From Paraburkholderia polaris (GTDB taxonomy: Bacteria; Pseudomonadota; Gammaproteobacteria; Burkholderiales; Burkholderiaceae): 41,905 nt of DNA. The position numbers and the translations under genes are program-made. Under the pieces are notes generated by a model that was not told the DNA's origin, searched no databases, and saw only the letters and a list, made by a program, of their open reading frames with translations. Positions 8,626 through 16,626 of the stretch are shown one piece after another; position 1 is the stretch's first letter, and every line of letters starts with the position of its first letter. The stretch spans positions 1-41,905 of the forward strand of contig NZ_JABBGJ010000064.1 of the NCBI RefSeq assembly GCF_012927345.1, written 5' to 3'.

Positions 8626-9761
8626 ACTCCCAGTTACGAAGCAAGGCGATCGTCTCAGGCATCGGTGCGACGCCGTTCGGCGTTCTGCCGGACGAGGATG
8701 CCTACACGCTCGGTATGCAGGCACTGACGGCCGCGCTTGCGGACGCTGGTCTCGAACGCCACGATATCGACGCGCTGATCGTCGTACGGATCCCGGACTA
8801 CCAGCGATTCTCCGAAGGCTACGGCATCGATCCGAAACTGGCTTTTGCGCTGCAGGGCCAAGGTCGCATGACCGGTGTCGCGATGGAACTCGGGGCATCG
8901 CTGATCGCGTCGGGCTCGGCGCGTACGGTCGCCATTGCTTATGGCAACGACGGCCGTTCACGCGGGGCGACATATGGGGGCAGCGCGGATGGGTACGGCA
9001 GCGGCAATGCGGCCCTCTGGTCAGCCTATGGCATGACGTCGCCCGGTGCCGTGCACGCGATGATGTTCGCACAGCACGCTCACCAGTACGGCACCGACCC
9101 GCTTGCATTGGCGGAAATTTCGGTGACGTTCCGGCATCACGCGTCGCTGAATCCGCAAGCGGTCATGCGCAATCCGATCACCGTGGCCGACCACCAGAAT
9201 TCGCGTTTCATCGCGGAGCCACTGCGGCTGTTCGATTACTGCCTGATCAACGACGGCGGTGTTGCCGTGATTCTGTCGACCGCGGACGCCGCCGGGGATC
9301 AGCCGCATCCGCCGGTGTACGTGCGGGCGGTCGACACGCAAACCAGAATGGTCGGTTCGGGGTTCCCGCCGGCTGACTACTGGCGCGCGCCGATGCAGGC
9401 GCTCGCCCGGTCCACATACGCGAACGCTGGACTCGCGCCGGATGATATGGATGCGCTGATGATCTACGACAACTTCAGCCCTACTGTGCTTTTTTCGCTG
9501 GAAGGCTTCGGCTACTGCGAACCGGGTGAATCCGGCGCCTGGGTGTGGGAAGGCAACTTGCGGCTCGGCGGCCGGTTTCCGGCGAATACGAGCGGCGGCC
9601 ACCTCTCGGAGAGCTACATGCAGGGTTGGGGCCTGGTCGTAGAGAGCGTGCGTCAAGTACGAAAATCGGCTGGGCCGCGCCAGGTCCCGAATGCTCACAA
9701 CGTGCATTACATGTGTGCCGCGCCTGTTTGCAGTTCAATCATTTTTTCGGATACGCCGTGA
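8622..9761 (+). CDS. Thiolase-fold (lipid-transfer/SCP2-thiolase-like) protein 1, nucleophilic Cys absent
   Basis: This 379-residue thiolase-superfamily protein starts at ATG 8622, overlapping the synthetase stop (ATGA). N-terminal domain: SKAIVSGIGATPFG, then ALTAALADAGLERHDIDALIV. C-terminal hallmark: NTSGGHLSESYMQGWGLVVESVRQVR. Where ordinary thiolases carry the acyl-accepting Cys (CxSG before the long helix), this protein reads GRMTGVAMELGASLIASG with no Cys. The same loss is known in the Ltp2-type steroid side-chain aldolases, which work with a DUF35 partner. The two DUF35 genes at 14023 and 17564 fit that model. The most likely role is retro-aldol or retro-Claisen cleavage of a CoA ester; a non-catalytic lipid-transfer role is possible. 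The next gene starts on the last base of this stop codon. Confidence 0.88.
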   Translation: MNSQLRSKAIVSGIGATPFGVLPDEDAYTLGMQALTAALADAGLERHDIDALIVVRIPDYQRFSEGYGIDPKLAFALQGQGRMTGVAMELGASLIASGSARTVAIAYGNDGRSRGATYGGSADGYGSGNAALWSAYGMTSPGAVHAMMFAQHAHQYGTDPLALAEISVTFRHHASLNPQAVMRNPITVADHQNSRFIAEPLRLFDYCLINDGGVAVILSTADAAGDQPHPPVYVRAVDTQTRMVGSGFPPADYWRAPMQALARSTYANAGLAPDDMDALMIYDNFSPTVLFSLEGFGYCEPGESGAWVWEGNLRLGGRFPANTSGGHLSESYMQGWGLVVESVRQVRKSAGPRQVPNAHNVHYMCAAPVCSSIIFSDTP

Positions 9762-10858
9762 TGAGAGCGATCGTTCAGGAGCAAACCGGTGCCGCCGATG
9801 TACTGGCGTTGCAGGATATCCCGGAGCCGGAAGTGCGGCCGACCGACGTGCTGATCCGCGTGGCGGCCTGTGGTGTCTGCTATCACGATGTGGTCGTACG
9901 TAACGGTATTTTCCGGCGCAAGGTGCATCTGCCGCTGGTGCCGGGGCATGAGGTTGCCGGGATCGTCGAGAAGGTCGGGACGGCGACGCGTCTGTTCCGC
10001 GTTGGCGACCGGGTCTGTACAGCCCAGCGCCGTTCGGTGTGTGGTTATTGCCGGGAATGCCGCTCCGGGTTCGAAGTCAATTGCGCCAACAAGGAATTCA
10101 TGGGCGACGCCCACCTGAATGGCGGTTACGCTGAACTCGTGGCGGTGAGCGAAGACTGCGTGGCGGCCGTGCCGTCTACGATCCCGCTGGATCAGGCATC
10201 CATCGTGGCCTGTGCGATCGGCACGGCGCTGAATGCGATTCGAGATGTGGGCAAGCTGCGTCTTGGCGAAAGCGTGCTGATCACCGGCGCGAGCGGTGGC
10301 CAGGGCGCGCACGGCGTTCAGCTCGCACGGGCAAGCGGCGCCCGTGTCGTGGCCGTAGTCTCGACCGAAGCCAAAGCGAAAGCGGTGCGCGATCTGGGCG
10401 CGCATGATGTTATCGTGACTCCGCACGGCGCGGACTTCTCCAACGATGTGCGGGCCGTCACCGGCGGCCGGGGCGTCGATGTCGTGATCGACAATGTGGG
10501 TGCGAAGATTTACGAGCCCGTACGGCGCAGTCTTGCCAAGCATGGACGCTGGGTGCTGGTTGGCGCACTGAGCGGGGAAACTGCGCCGTTCAATTCCGCC
10601 CAGCTATTTCTGCACGATATCTCGATGCTCAGCGCCGTCAGCTGCTCCCGCCGTCAGCTGGAAGATGCGCTAACGCTCGTGGAGCGCGGATTGGTCCGGC
10701 CGCTGGTAAGCCGTGTGCTGCCGCTCGCACTCGCCGCCAGCGCGCACGCTGATCTCGAACGTTCGGGCGTTATGGGCCGCATCATCCTGAAGCCGAACCC
10801 TGAAGAAGCCACTGTAAATGGATCGAACAGAGCTGCAGATGAAAGTCTATCGCGTTGA
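9761..10858 (+). CDS. Zinc-dependent medium-chain alcohol dehydrogenase
   Basis: This is a 365-residue MDR oxidoreductase. The GroES-like domain carries the catalytic-zinc ligands (CGVCYHD near residue 38, VPGHEVAG with the His-Glu pair). The structural-zinc Cys cluster CGYCRECRSGFEVNC is complete. The Rossmann domain has the nucleotide loop ITGASGGQGAHGVQLAR. The ATG at 9761 shares one base with the stop of the thiolase-fold gene (TGATG), so it is coupled to the operon. It should oxidise an alcohol or reduce a carbonyl, possibly as a CoA ester. Its 3' end overlaps the next MDR gene by about 40 bases. Substrate not visible. Confidence 0.92.
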   Translation: MRAIVQEQTGAADVLALQDIPEPEVRPTDVLIRVAACGVCYHDVVVRNGIFRRKVHLPLVPGHEVAGIVEKVGTATRLFRVGDRVCTAQRRSVCGYCRECRSGFEVNCANKEFMGDAHLNGGYAELVAVSEDCVAAVPSTIPLDQASIVACAIGTALNAIRDVGKLRLGESVLITGASGGQGAHGVQLARASGARVVAVVSTEAKAKAVRDLGAHDVIVTPHGADFSNDVRAVTGGRGVDVVIDNVGAKIYEPVRRSLAKHGRWVLVGALSGETAPFNSAQLFLHDISMLSAVSCSRRQLEDALTLVERGLVRPLVSRVLPLALAASAHADLERSGVMGRIILKPNPEEATVNGSNRAADESLSR

Positions 10859-11858
10859 CCGGGCTGGGAACCCCGACTATCTGACACAGCACGACGAACC
10901 TGTACCTCAACCGCAACGCGGCGAGGTGCTGGTACGTATCCGTGCGACATCGCTTAACTATCGCGATATCGCGATGCTCAACGGCACATACCCGCGTGGT
11001 CAGCGTGCGGGCCTGATCCCTACGAGCGACGCGGCCGGGGAGATCGTCGCGATCGGCGAAGGTATCGACATGTTCGAGGTCGGCAGCCGGGTTATCAACA
11101 CCTTTCATCCGCGCTGGTACGGTGGCAGTCCGCCGGCGACCCTGAAAACCGATGGCTACGGCTGGTCCCGGGACGGCTGGCTCGCGGAATACAAGGTGGT
11201 CCATCAGGAGGCACTCGTCGCCGCACCGGCTCATCTGACCTTCGAAGAGGCGGCGACGTTGCCGTGCGCGGCGCTCACCGCCTGGACTGCGCTGACGGGT
11301 GGCTTACCTGTGCGCCCGGGACATACCGTATTGACGCAGGGAACCGGTGGCGTGTCTGTTTTTGCCATTCAGTTTGCGAAGCTGCTCGGCGCGCGGGTCA
11401 TCGCCACAACATCGAGCGTCACGAAAGCAGACCGACTCAAGGCCCTGGGCGCGGACGAAGTGATCAATTATCTCGACTTGCCCGAATGGGGCAAAAAGAC
11501 GCGAGAACTGACGGGTGGCCGTGGCGTTGACCGCGTAGTGGAGGTCGGTGGCTCGGGCACACTGCGTCAATCGATCGACGCGGTTGCCGCCGGGGGCGAG
11601 GTCGTCCTGATCGGGTTTCTCAATGGCGCCACGCCGGAAGTTGACTTCAAGGCATTGTTCAATAGCGCCGCAGTGTTTCGCCGCAGTTCTGCGGGCGATC
11701 GCTCAGCCCTTCTGAACATGCTGCAGGCGATGGAATATGCACGTCTGAAGCCTGTTGTTGATAGCGTATTTCCGTTTGAGCGGGCGATCGAAGCATGGCG
11801 TTTTTTTGAAAGGCGGCGGTTCTTCGGCAAGGTCGTCATTGCGAATGGTGGCGCTTAG
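10818..11858 (+). CDS. Zinc-free MDR: NAD(P)-dependent alcohol dehydrogenase/quinone-reductase-like
   Basis: This 346-residue MDR family member lacks both zinc sites: the structural Cys cluster is missing and the catalytic Cys position reads TSLNYRDIAML. The cofactor loop TQGTGGVSVFAIQFAK and the following ATTSSVTKADRLKALGADEVINY are typical of the quinone oxidoreductase/zinc-independent ADH branch. The frame opens at ATG 10818; an internal ATG at 10839 (MKVYRVDRAG) matches usual family starts, and neither has a strong ribosome site. It ends the plus-strand operon and faces the lactonase 2 gene, with 22 bases between the convergent stops. A role in reducing an enoyl or keto intermediate is inferred. 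Confidence 0.88.
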   Translation: MDRTELQMKVYRVDRAGNPDYLTQHDEPVPQPQRGEVLVRIRATSLNYRDIAMLNGTYPRGQRAGLIPTSDAAGEIVAIGEGIDMFEVGSRVINTFHPRWYGGSPPATLKTDGYGWSRDGWLAEYKVVHQEALVAAPAHLTFEEAATLPCAALTAWTALTGGLPVRPGHTVLTQGTGGVSVFAIQFAKLLGARVIATTSSVTKADRLKALGADEVINYLDLPEWGKKTRELTGGRGVDRVVEVGGSGTLRQSIDAVAAGGEVVLIGFLNGATPEVDFKALFNSAAVFRRSSAGDRSALLNMLQAMEYARLKPVVDSVFPFERAIEAWRFFERRRFFGKVVIANGGA

Positions 11859-11880
11859 TCTGGCCAACACGGCAGCGCCT

Positions 11881-12771
11881 TCACTCGCCATGGGCGTACC
11901 GGTGTTCCGGTAAGCCCGTGGCATTCACCTGAGCAGCGAATACGGCCCCCGCCAGCGGGTTGCTCTGCTCCCCCGACTCAACGCCCGCATAACGGGACGT
12001 GATGAATAGCACGTTATTCTCCCGGCCCCCAAAGCACACTGATGTCGGTTTCAGCACGGGCACGCGCACCACCTGATCGAGCTTCCCGTCCGGCGCGTAG
12101 CGTGCAATCCGGCCTCGGTCGACCTCGGCGACCCACAGACAACCATCGGTGTCGATCGCGCATCCGTCCGGCCTCGCACCGATGCCACTGTAGTCGACGA
12201 CGAGCCGGCGTTTGCCCAGTGTGGCGTTACTCAGTTCGTACTCATAGGCCCAGAGCCGGGCGGGGGAAGTCTCCACGAAGTACATCGTTCTATTATCGGG
12301 GCTGAAACGGATGCCATTCGACAACATGACTCCCTCCGTCTTCGTCGATACGCGCCCGTGCTCGACGCAGTACAGGCAACCGATGGCCGATCTCAGCGTC
12401 GGATCGTAGGTGCCGGTCCAGAAACGACCCTGTGCGTCGCAGGCGCCATCGTTAATCCGGACTTCCTTCGGCAATGAAAAACCCGGCGTCAATGGCGCAA
12501 ACGCTTGGCCATCGAAGGTACCTGACGCCAGACCGCGCGTGAACGAAACCAGCAGTCGACCATCGCTGCAATGGGTGACGCGTGATGCCTTGTACGGCAA
12601 GTTTCGCTCGACATATCTGCCGGTCGACGGATTGCCTTTGAAGAGCTTCTGGTTAATCAGGTCCGTCCAGTAAAGCGACTGTCCGGCGGGATCCCAGAGG
12701 GGTCCCTCTCCAAGGTCCATGCGCGTGGGAAACACCATCTCTGCGTCAACGGACGACACGTTTTCTGACAT
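11881..12771 (-). CDS. SMP-30/gluconolactonase-family protein (lactonase 2)
   Basis: This is a second six-bladed propeller lactonase of 296 residues. Family residues are retained: the entry Glu in LGEGPLWDPAGQSLYWTDL, VRINDGACDAQGRFWTGTYD, MLSNGIRFSPDNRTMYFVET and GARPDGCAIDTDGCLWVAEVDRGRIARY. The ribosome site AGGAACAGGAAT precedes ATG 12771. It is the last gene of the minus-strand operon, 64 bases after the thiolase-fold gene, and shares the order of blocks with lactonase 1. Two lactonases in facing operons suggest either two lactone intermediates or two enantiomers. No signal peptide. Confidence 0.9.
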   Translation of the reverse strand: MSENVSSVDAEMVFPTRMDLGEGPLWDPAGQSLYWTDLINQKLFKGNPSTGRYVERNLPYKASRVTHCSDGRLLVSFTRGLASGTFDGQAFAPLTPGFSLPKEVRINDGACDAQGRFWTGTYDPTLRSAIGCLYCVEHGRVSTKTEGVMLSNGIRFSPDNRTMYFVETSPARLWAYEYELSNATLGKRRLVVDYSGIGARPDGCAIDTDGCLWVAEVDRGRIARYAPDGKLDQVVRVPVLKPTSVCFGGRENNVLFITSRYAGVESGEQSNPLAGAVFAAQVNATGLPEHRYAHGE

Positions 12772-12835
12772 ATTCCTGTTCCTTTTATCGGTCGGGCGGG
12801 ATCCCGGCTTGCCGACTGGCAGCGGCAGCGACGTG

Positions 12836-14026
12836 TCAGGGCCGGCCCAGAATCAGCGCGCTCTTGTGGCCGGTGCCGCCGCCGCTGGTGACGAGGCTGT
12901 GCCGCGCGTTGGGCACCTGCATCGTTGAGTCGCCACGCGCCTGGCGTACCCCTTCGATGACCAGATTCAATCCGTGCAGATAAGCCTCAGAATGCAATCC
13001 GCCCGCCGTGTTGATCGGCAGCCTACCGCCCTGAGCAAGCGCTCCTGACTCGATGAATGACGCGACTTCGCTTCGTTCGCACAGGCCATAATCAGCAAGC
13101 CCCATCGGAATGAGTCCGGTGAAGGCGTCATAGATCTGCGCGACATCAATGTCGTTGGGCCTTAGCCCGGATTGCGTATAAATCGCTTTGGCGACTTCCA
13201 TTGAATTCGTCGTCGCATAGTTTTCGATGGGCATATTGTGCGAACCCATGGGCCCGAGCGTCCAACGGGGACCGCTGGCCTGCGCGGCCGCCAGAATGGG
13301 CACTGCGGGTCTTTGCAGACGCCCGGCGAGCTCTTCGGTCGTCACGACAATCGCGCAAGCGCCGTCGGTTTCGAGACAACAGTCGTAAAGTCTGAACGGG
13401 TCGGCGATTATCCGGGACGAGAAATACGCATCGCGCGTCAGTATGTGACCGCGCATCACCGCGCGCGGATTGGCCTGCGCATTGGCGCGCAGGGTCAGGG
13501 CCAGTTCGGCAAGATGGTCGGCGGTTGTGCCACACTCGTGCATGAACCGCCGGTAAGTGAGCGCCACCATCAGTGCCGGTGACATCAACCCGAAAGGCGC
13601 GACGTAAGAGCCCCACATTGGGCGCGCGCGATACTGGCCGTAGCGCTCGTATTGTCCCTGGCAGAGAGACCGATACACGACGGCATAGCGGCACTGGCCG
13701 GTCGCGACCGCCATCGCGGCGTGCATCACCGCGCCCGAGCAACCGCCTCCGCCGCCGCCCCAGACGATCGACGCATGGCGCAGCAAGGGCGCTGCCAGTG
13801 CGGCTTGTACGATAGCCGGCTCATGGCGCTCGAACCCGAACGATGAAAAACCTTCAATTTCGCTCGCGGTAATACCTGCGTCGGCGGCGGCCGCATGGAT
13901 CGCCTCAATGCACAACGCAAGCTCGGTGGTGTCGTTGAGGCCGCCGCGCTTTGCGTAGGCCGTCTCTCCGACACCGACGATGCAGGGACGGTATTTACGC
14001 GGCCAGTCGGGTGTTGGGAAGCTCAT
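12836..14026 (-). CDS. Thiolase-fold (lipid-transfer protein-like) protein 2, nucleophilic Cys displaced
   Basis: This 396-residue thiolase-superfamily protein begins with RPCIVGVGETAYAKRGGLND. It has AIHAAAADAGITASEIEGFSS, a Gly-rich active-site strand (VWGGGGGGCSGAVMHAAMAV) and the C-terminal signature NTAGGLHSEAYLHGLNLVIEGVRQARG with TSGGGTGHKSALIL. The one Cys in the Gly run is three residues away from the usual nucleophile position by my hand alignment, so ordinary thiolysis is doubtful. The gene overlaps the stop of the upstream DUF35 gene (ATGA at 14023-14026), and adjacent, coupled thiolase-fold/DUF35 pairs are the known layout of Ltp2-ChsH2-type aldolases. The best guess is C-C bond cleavage of a beta-hydroxyacyl-CoA. 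Confidence 0.88.
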   Translation of the reverse strand: MSFPTPDWPRKYRPCIVGVGETAYAKRGGLNDTTELALCIEAIHAAAADAGITASEIEGFSSFGFERHEPAIVQAALAAPLLRHASIVWGGGGGGCSGAVMHAAMAVATGQCRYAVVYRSLCQGQYERYGQYRARPMWGSYVAPFGLMSPALMVALTYRRFMHECGTTADHLAELALTLRANAQANPRAVMRGHILTRDAYFSSRIIADPFRLYDCCLETDGACAIVVTTEELAGRLQRPAVPILAAAQASGPRWTLGPMGSHNMPIENYATTNSMEVAKAIYTQSGLRPNDIDVAQIYDAFTGLIPMGLADYGLCERSEVASFIESGALAQGGRLPINTAGGLHSEAYLHGLNLVIEGVRQARGDSTMQVPNARHSLVTSGGGTGHKSALILGRP

Positions 14027-14475
14027 CGCGCGCTCCCCGTCGATTCGGATGATGGATTGCGGCGCCTGAATCGGGGCAGCAGCATGCCATTGCCCGCTGG
14101 TTCAAAACAGACGGTCACGGGCATGCCGATGGACAATTCCTCCGGCGGCACATCGATCACGTTGCTGACCAGTCTCACGTCGTCGACGTCGTCGAGCAGG
14201 ATCACCGACACGTTATAGGGTCCGTGTCCCTTGAGCGCCGGGTGGACCGCGTGGTGCCCGATCGTGTAGGTGAAAACCGTCCCGTTACCGCTGACCTCTT
14301 TCCAGCCCAAATCCATCGAACCGCATCGAGGGCAACCCGGCATCGGCGGATGAAAATATCGCGTGCAATCGTGACAGAAGCGGATCTTCAGTGTCTTGTC
14401 CTGGCACGCCTGCCAGAAGGGGGCGTCTTCCGGCCCGGGCTCGGGTGCGGGCATGCCTGAAGGCAGGTAGGTCAT
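14023..14475 (-). CDS. Zn-ribbon/OB-fold (DUF35) protein, partner of thiolase-fold protein 2
   Basis: This 150-residue protein has a rubredoxin-like zinc ribbon (Cys34, Cys37, Cys48 and Cys51, in FCHDCTRYFHPPMPGCPRCGS). An OB-fold follows (GNGTVFTYTIGHHAVHPALK and VSVILLDDVDDVRLVSNVI). Proteins of this type bind thiolase-fold enzymes and are needed for activity of steroid side-chain aldolases and some acetone/3-ketoacid systems. AAGGA lies before ATG 14475, and the stop overlaps the start of the thiolase-fold gene. I infer a heteromeric complex with the product of 12836-14026. Confidence 0.9.
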   Translation of the reverse strand: MTYLPSGMPAPEPGPEDAPFWQACQDKTLKIRFCHDCTRYFHPPMPGCPRCGSMDLGWKEVSGNGTVFTYTIGHHAVHPALKGHGPYNVSVILLDDVDDVRLVSNVIDVPPEELSIGMPVTVCFEPAGNGMLLPRFRRRNPSSESTGSAR

Positions 14476-14498
14476 TTTTTGTGTCCTTTACATCTGTG

Positions 14499-15311
14499 TC
14501 AGGCGCGGACGCCATCCATGATCCGGCGAGCTCTCAGAATGACCGGCAAATCGACCATCCTGCCGTCGACTGCGACGGCCGACCCGTTGTTCGTCTCCAC
14601 TGCGCGCAAGACCCGCTCCGCCCACTGCCGTTCTGCATCGCTCCAAGTGTATGCGCGATGCACCGGCTCAAGCTGCTTCGGATGGATACAGAGCTTGCCG
14701 CCAAATCCGAAGCGCCGGCCACGTCGCGCATCATTCTCGACGAGATTGGCGTCGCTGATCGAGGTGGTCACGCCATCGACCGGTGCGCCAATGCCGGCGA
14801 GCCGCGACGCGAGAACGATCTGCGATCGGAACATATGCAGCTCATCGCCATCGCCATCGATGCCCAGATCGATCTGGAAATCGAGCGTCCCGAAGGCGAT
14901 GCGCGTGACACGCGGTGCGTTGCACAGCGACGCTAGCTGCGCAAAACCGCGCGCCGTCTCGATCATCGGCAGGACCGAGAGCGCCGGATGTGCGTGCGCG
15001 AGAATCGCTTCCACCTGTTCACGCGTTTCGCCCTTCGGCAACACGAGTCCGGCGATCCCAGGATGTCCTGAAAGCACTGCGACGTCGTCAGCGAACCATT
15101 GGGTGTCGGAGCCGTTGATGCGCACCCATGCGGGCCGCGCTGTTTTGGCTGCAGCGAGCACAGCCGCACGCGCCTCCAGTTTCTGATCAGGCTGCACGGC
15201 ATCTTCAAGGTCGAGGATGACTACATCAGCGCCTGCGGCGTACGCCTTCTCAAAACGCTCCGGCCGGTTGCCGGGCAAGAACAGGTACGAGCAGGGCAAT
15301 GCGGCGCTCAT
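14499..15311 (-). CDS. CitE-like HpcH/HpaI family CoA-ester lyase
   Basis: This 270-residue TIM-barrel lyase of the citrate-lyase beta/CitE-like branch cleaves 3-hydroxyacyl-CoA esters such as citramalyl-CoA, malyl-CoA or HMG-CoA relatives. Visible motifs: SYLFLPGNRPERFEKAYAAG; ADVVILDLEDAVQPDQK with metal-binding acidic residues; AWVRINGSDTQW; a conserved Glu in LPMIETARGFAQLA; FGTLDFQIDLGI with the second metal Asp; and KLCIHPKQLEPVH. AAGGTG precedes ATG 15311. It lies between the acyl-CoA dehydrogenase and a DUF35 gene in one operon, so it probably makes the final C-C cut after hydration. With the hydratase at 16627 it recalls the itaconate route, but other substrates are equally open. Confidence 0.9.
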   Translation of the reverse strand: MSAALPCSYLFLPGNRPERFEKAYAAGADVVILDLEDAVQPDQKLEARAAVLAAAKTARPAWVRINGSDTQWFADDVAVLSGHPGIAGLVLPKGETREQVEAILAHAHPALSVLPMIETARGFAQLASLCNAPRVTRIAFGTLDFQIDLGIDGDGDELHMFRSQIVLASRLAGIGAPVDGVTTSISDANLVENDARRGRRFGFGGKLCIHPKQLEPVHRAYTWSDAERQWAERVLRAVETNNGSAVAVDGRMVDLPVILRARRIMDGVRA

Positions 15312-15431
15312 GCGCTCACCTTTCCAGATACCGCGAGTTGCGGCGCGCGTCGTGAGCCGTCTGCGGTTAGCCGCAGGGACTCTGGTCGCTTCATACTGCG
15401 ATAGTGTCGCGATCTCATCAAATGCTTCCTC

Positions 15432-16595
15432 TCAAAAGGAACGCGGCAGACCAAGAATATGCTCGGCCACGTAGGAGAGAATCAGGTTCGTCGAAATCGG
15501 GGCAACCTGGTAAAGGCGCGTCTCGCGGAACTTGCGCTCGACGTCGTATTCGCAGGCAAAGCCGAAGCCTCCATGAAACTGCAGACAGGCGTTCGCCGCT
15601 TCCCAGGACGCATCGGCAGCGAGCAGCTTCGCCATGTTCGCCTGCGCACCGCACGGCTCGTGTGCATCGAAACGGCGCGCCGCTTCGAAACGCATCAGGC
15701 TGGCCGCTTCGACGTTGATGAATGAACGCGCGATCGGGAACTGCACGCCTTGGTTCTGGCCGATCGGGCGGCCGAACACCACGCGCTGTTTCGCGTATTC
15801 CGTGACCTTGTCGACGAACCAGTAACCATCGCCGATACATTCCGCAGCGATCAGCGTGCGCTCCGCATTCAGGCCGTCGAGGATGTATCTGAAGCCCTGG
15901 CCTTCTTCGCCGATCAGATTCTCAGCAGGGATTTCGAGATTGTCGAAGAACAGTTCATTGGTCTCGTGATTGACCATGTTCAAGATTGGTTGGACGGTCA
16001 TGCCGTGGCCAATCGCCTCGTGCAAGTCAACGATGAAAATCGACATGCCTTCGGATTTTTTCTTTACCTCCGCAAGCGGTGTGGTGCGCGCGAGCAGGAT
16101 CATCAAATCCGAATGTTGCACACGCGAGATCCAGACCTTCTGGCCGTTGATCACGTAACGGTCGCCGCGTCGCTCGGCCGTGGTCTTAATTTTCGTCGTA
16201 TCAGTGCCGGTGCTCGGCTCGGTCACGCCCATCGCCTGCAGACGCAGATCGCCGCTCGCAATCTTCGGCAAATACTTGCGCTTCTGCTCTTCGGAACCAT
16301 GGCGCAACAGTGTGCCCATGTTGTACATCTGCCCGTGGCACGCGCCCGAGTTGCCACCGGCGCGATTGATCTCTTCCATGATGACCGACGCTTCCGTGAG
16401 CCCCAGCCCCGAGCCGCCGAAGTCTTGTGGAACCAGCGCGGCAAGCCAACCAGCCCTGGTCAGCGCTTCGACAAATGCTTCCGGATAGCCGCGGGCTTCG
16501 TCGATCTTTCGGAAGTATTCGCCGGAAAACTGCTGGCACAGATCGCGGACCGCTTCGCGAATGTCCTGAAAGGAGTCCTGCTGCGTCGTTTGCAT
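15432..16595 (-). CDS. Acyl-CoA dehydrogenase
   Basis: This is a 387-residue FAD-dependent acyl-CoA dehydrogenase. The N-terminal helical domain is followed by MGVTEPSTGTDTTKIKT (substrate/FAD strand), VINGQKVWISRV, GFRYILDGLNAERTLIA, then RVVFGRPIGQNQGVQFPIA and FHGGFGFACEYDVERKFRETRLYQVAPIS. The Glu used as base by most members, just after the RLY segment, is Gln363 here. A Glu is available at 245 (NAERT), which lines up with the isovaleryl-CoA dehydrogenase-type base, so activity on a branched or beta-substituted acyl-CoA is plausible. It lies between the hot-dog hydratase and the CitE-like lyase and should introduce the double bond that is then hydrated. The ribosome site is weak. Confidence 0.92.
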   Translation of the reverse strand: MQTTQQDSFQDIREAVRDLCQQFSGEYFRKIDEARGYPEAFVEALTRAGWLAALVPQDFGGSGLGLTEASVIMEEINRAGGNSGACHGQMYNMGTLLRHGSEEQKRKYLPKIASGDLRLQAMGVTEPSTGTDTTKIKTTAERRGDRYVINGQKVWISRVQHSDLMILLARTTPLAEVKKKSEGMSIFIVDLHEAIGHGMTVQPILNMVNHETNELFFDNLEIPAENLIGEEGQGFRYILDGLNAERTLIAAECIGDGYWFVDKVTEYAKQRVVFGRPIGQNQGVQFPIARSFINVEAASLMRFEAARRFDAHEPCGAQANMAKLLAADASWEAANACLQFHGGFGFACEYDVERKFRETRLYQVAPISTNLILSYVAEHILGLPRSF

Positions 16596-16626
16596 GAGAT
16601 TGAATCCAGATGAAAGTCGGTGGGGG

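Noticed and set aside
7729..9108. A 459-codon open frame on the minus strand across the acyl-CoA synthetase and thiolase-fold genes
   Set aside because: Its translation is Arg/Cys/His-rich low-information sequence, a product of high-GC codon use in the two well-supported plus-strand genes.
9545..9760. Longer N-terminus for the zinc alcohol dehydrogenase
   Set aside because: The extra 72 residues overlap the thiolase-fold gene and are not family-like; the coupled ATG at 9761 gives the normal MDR start.
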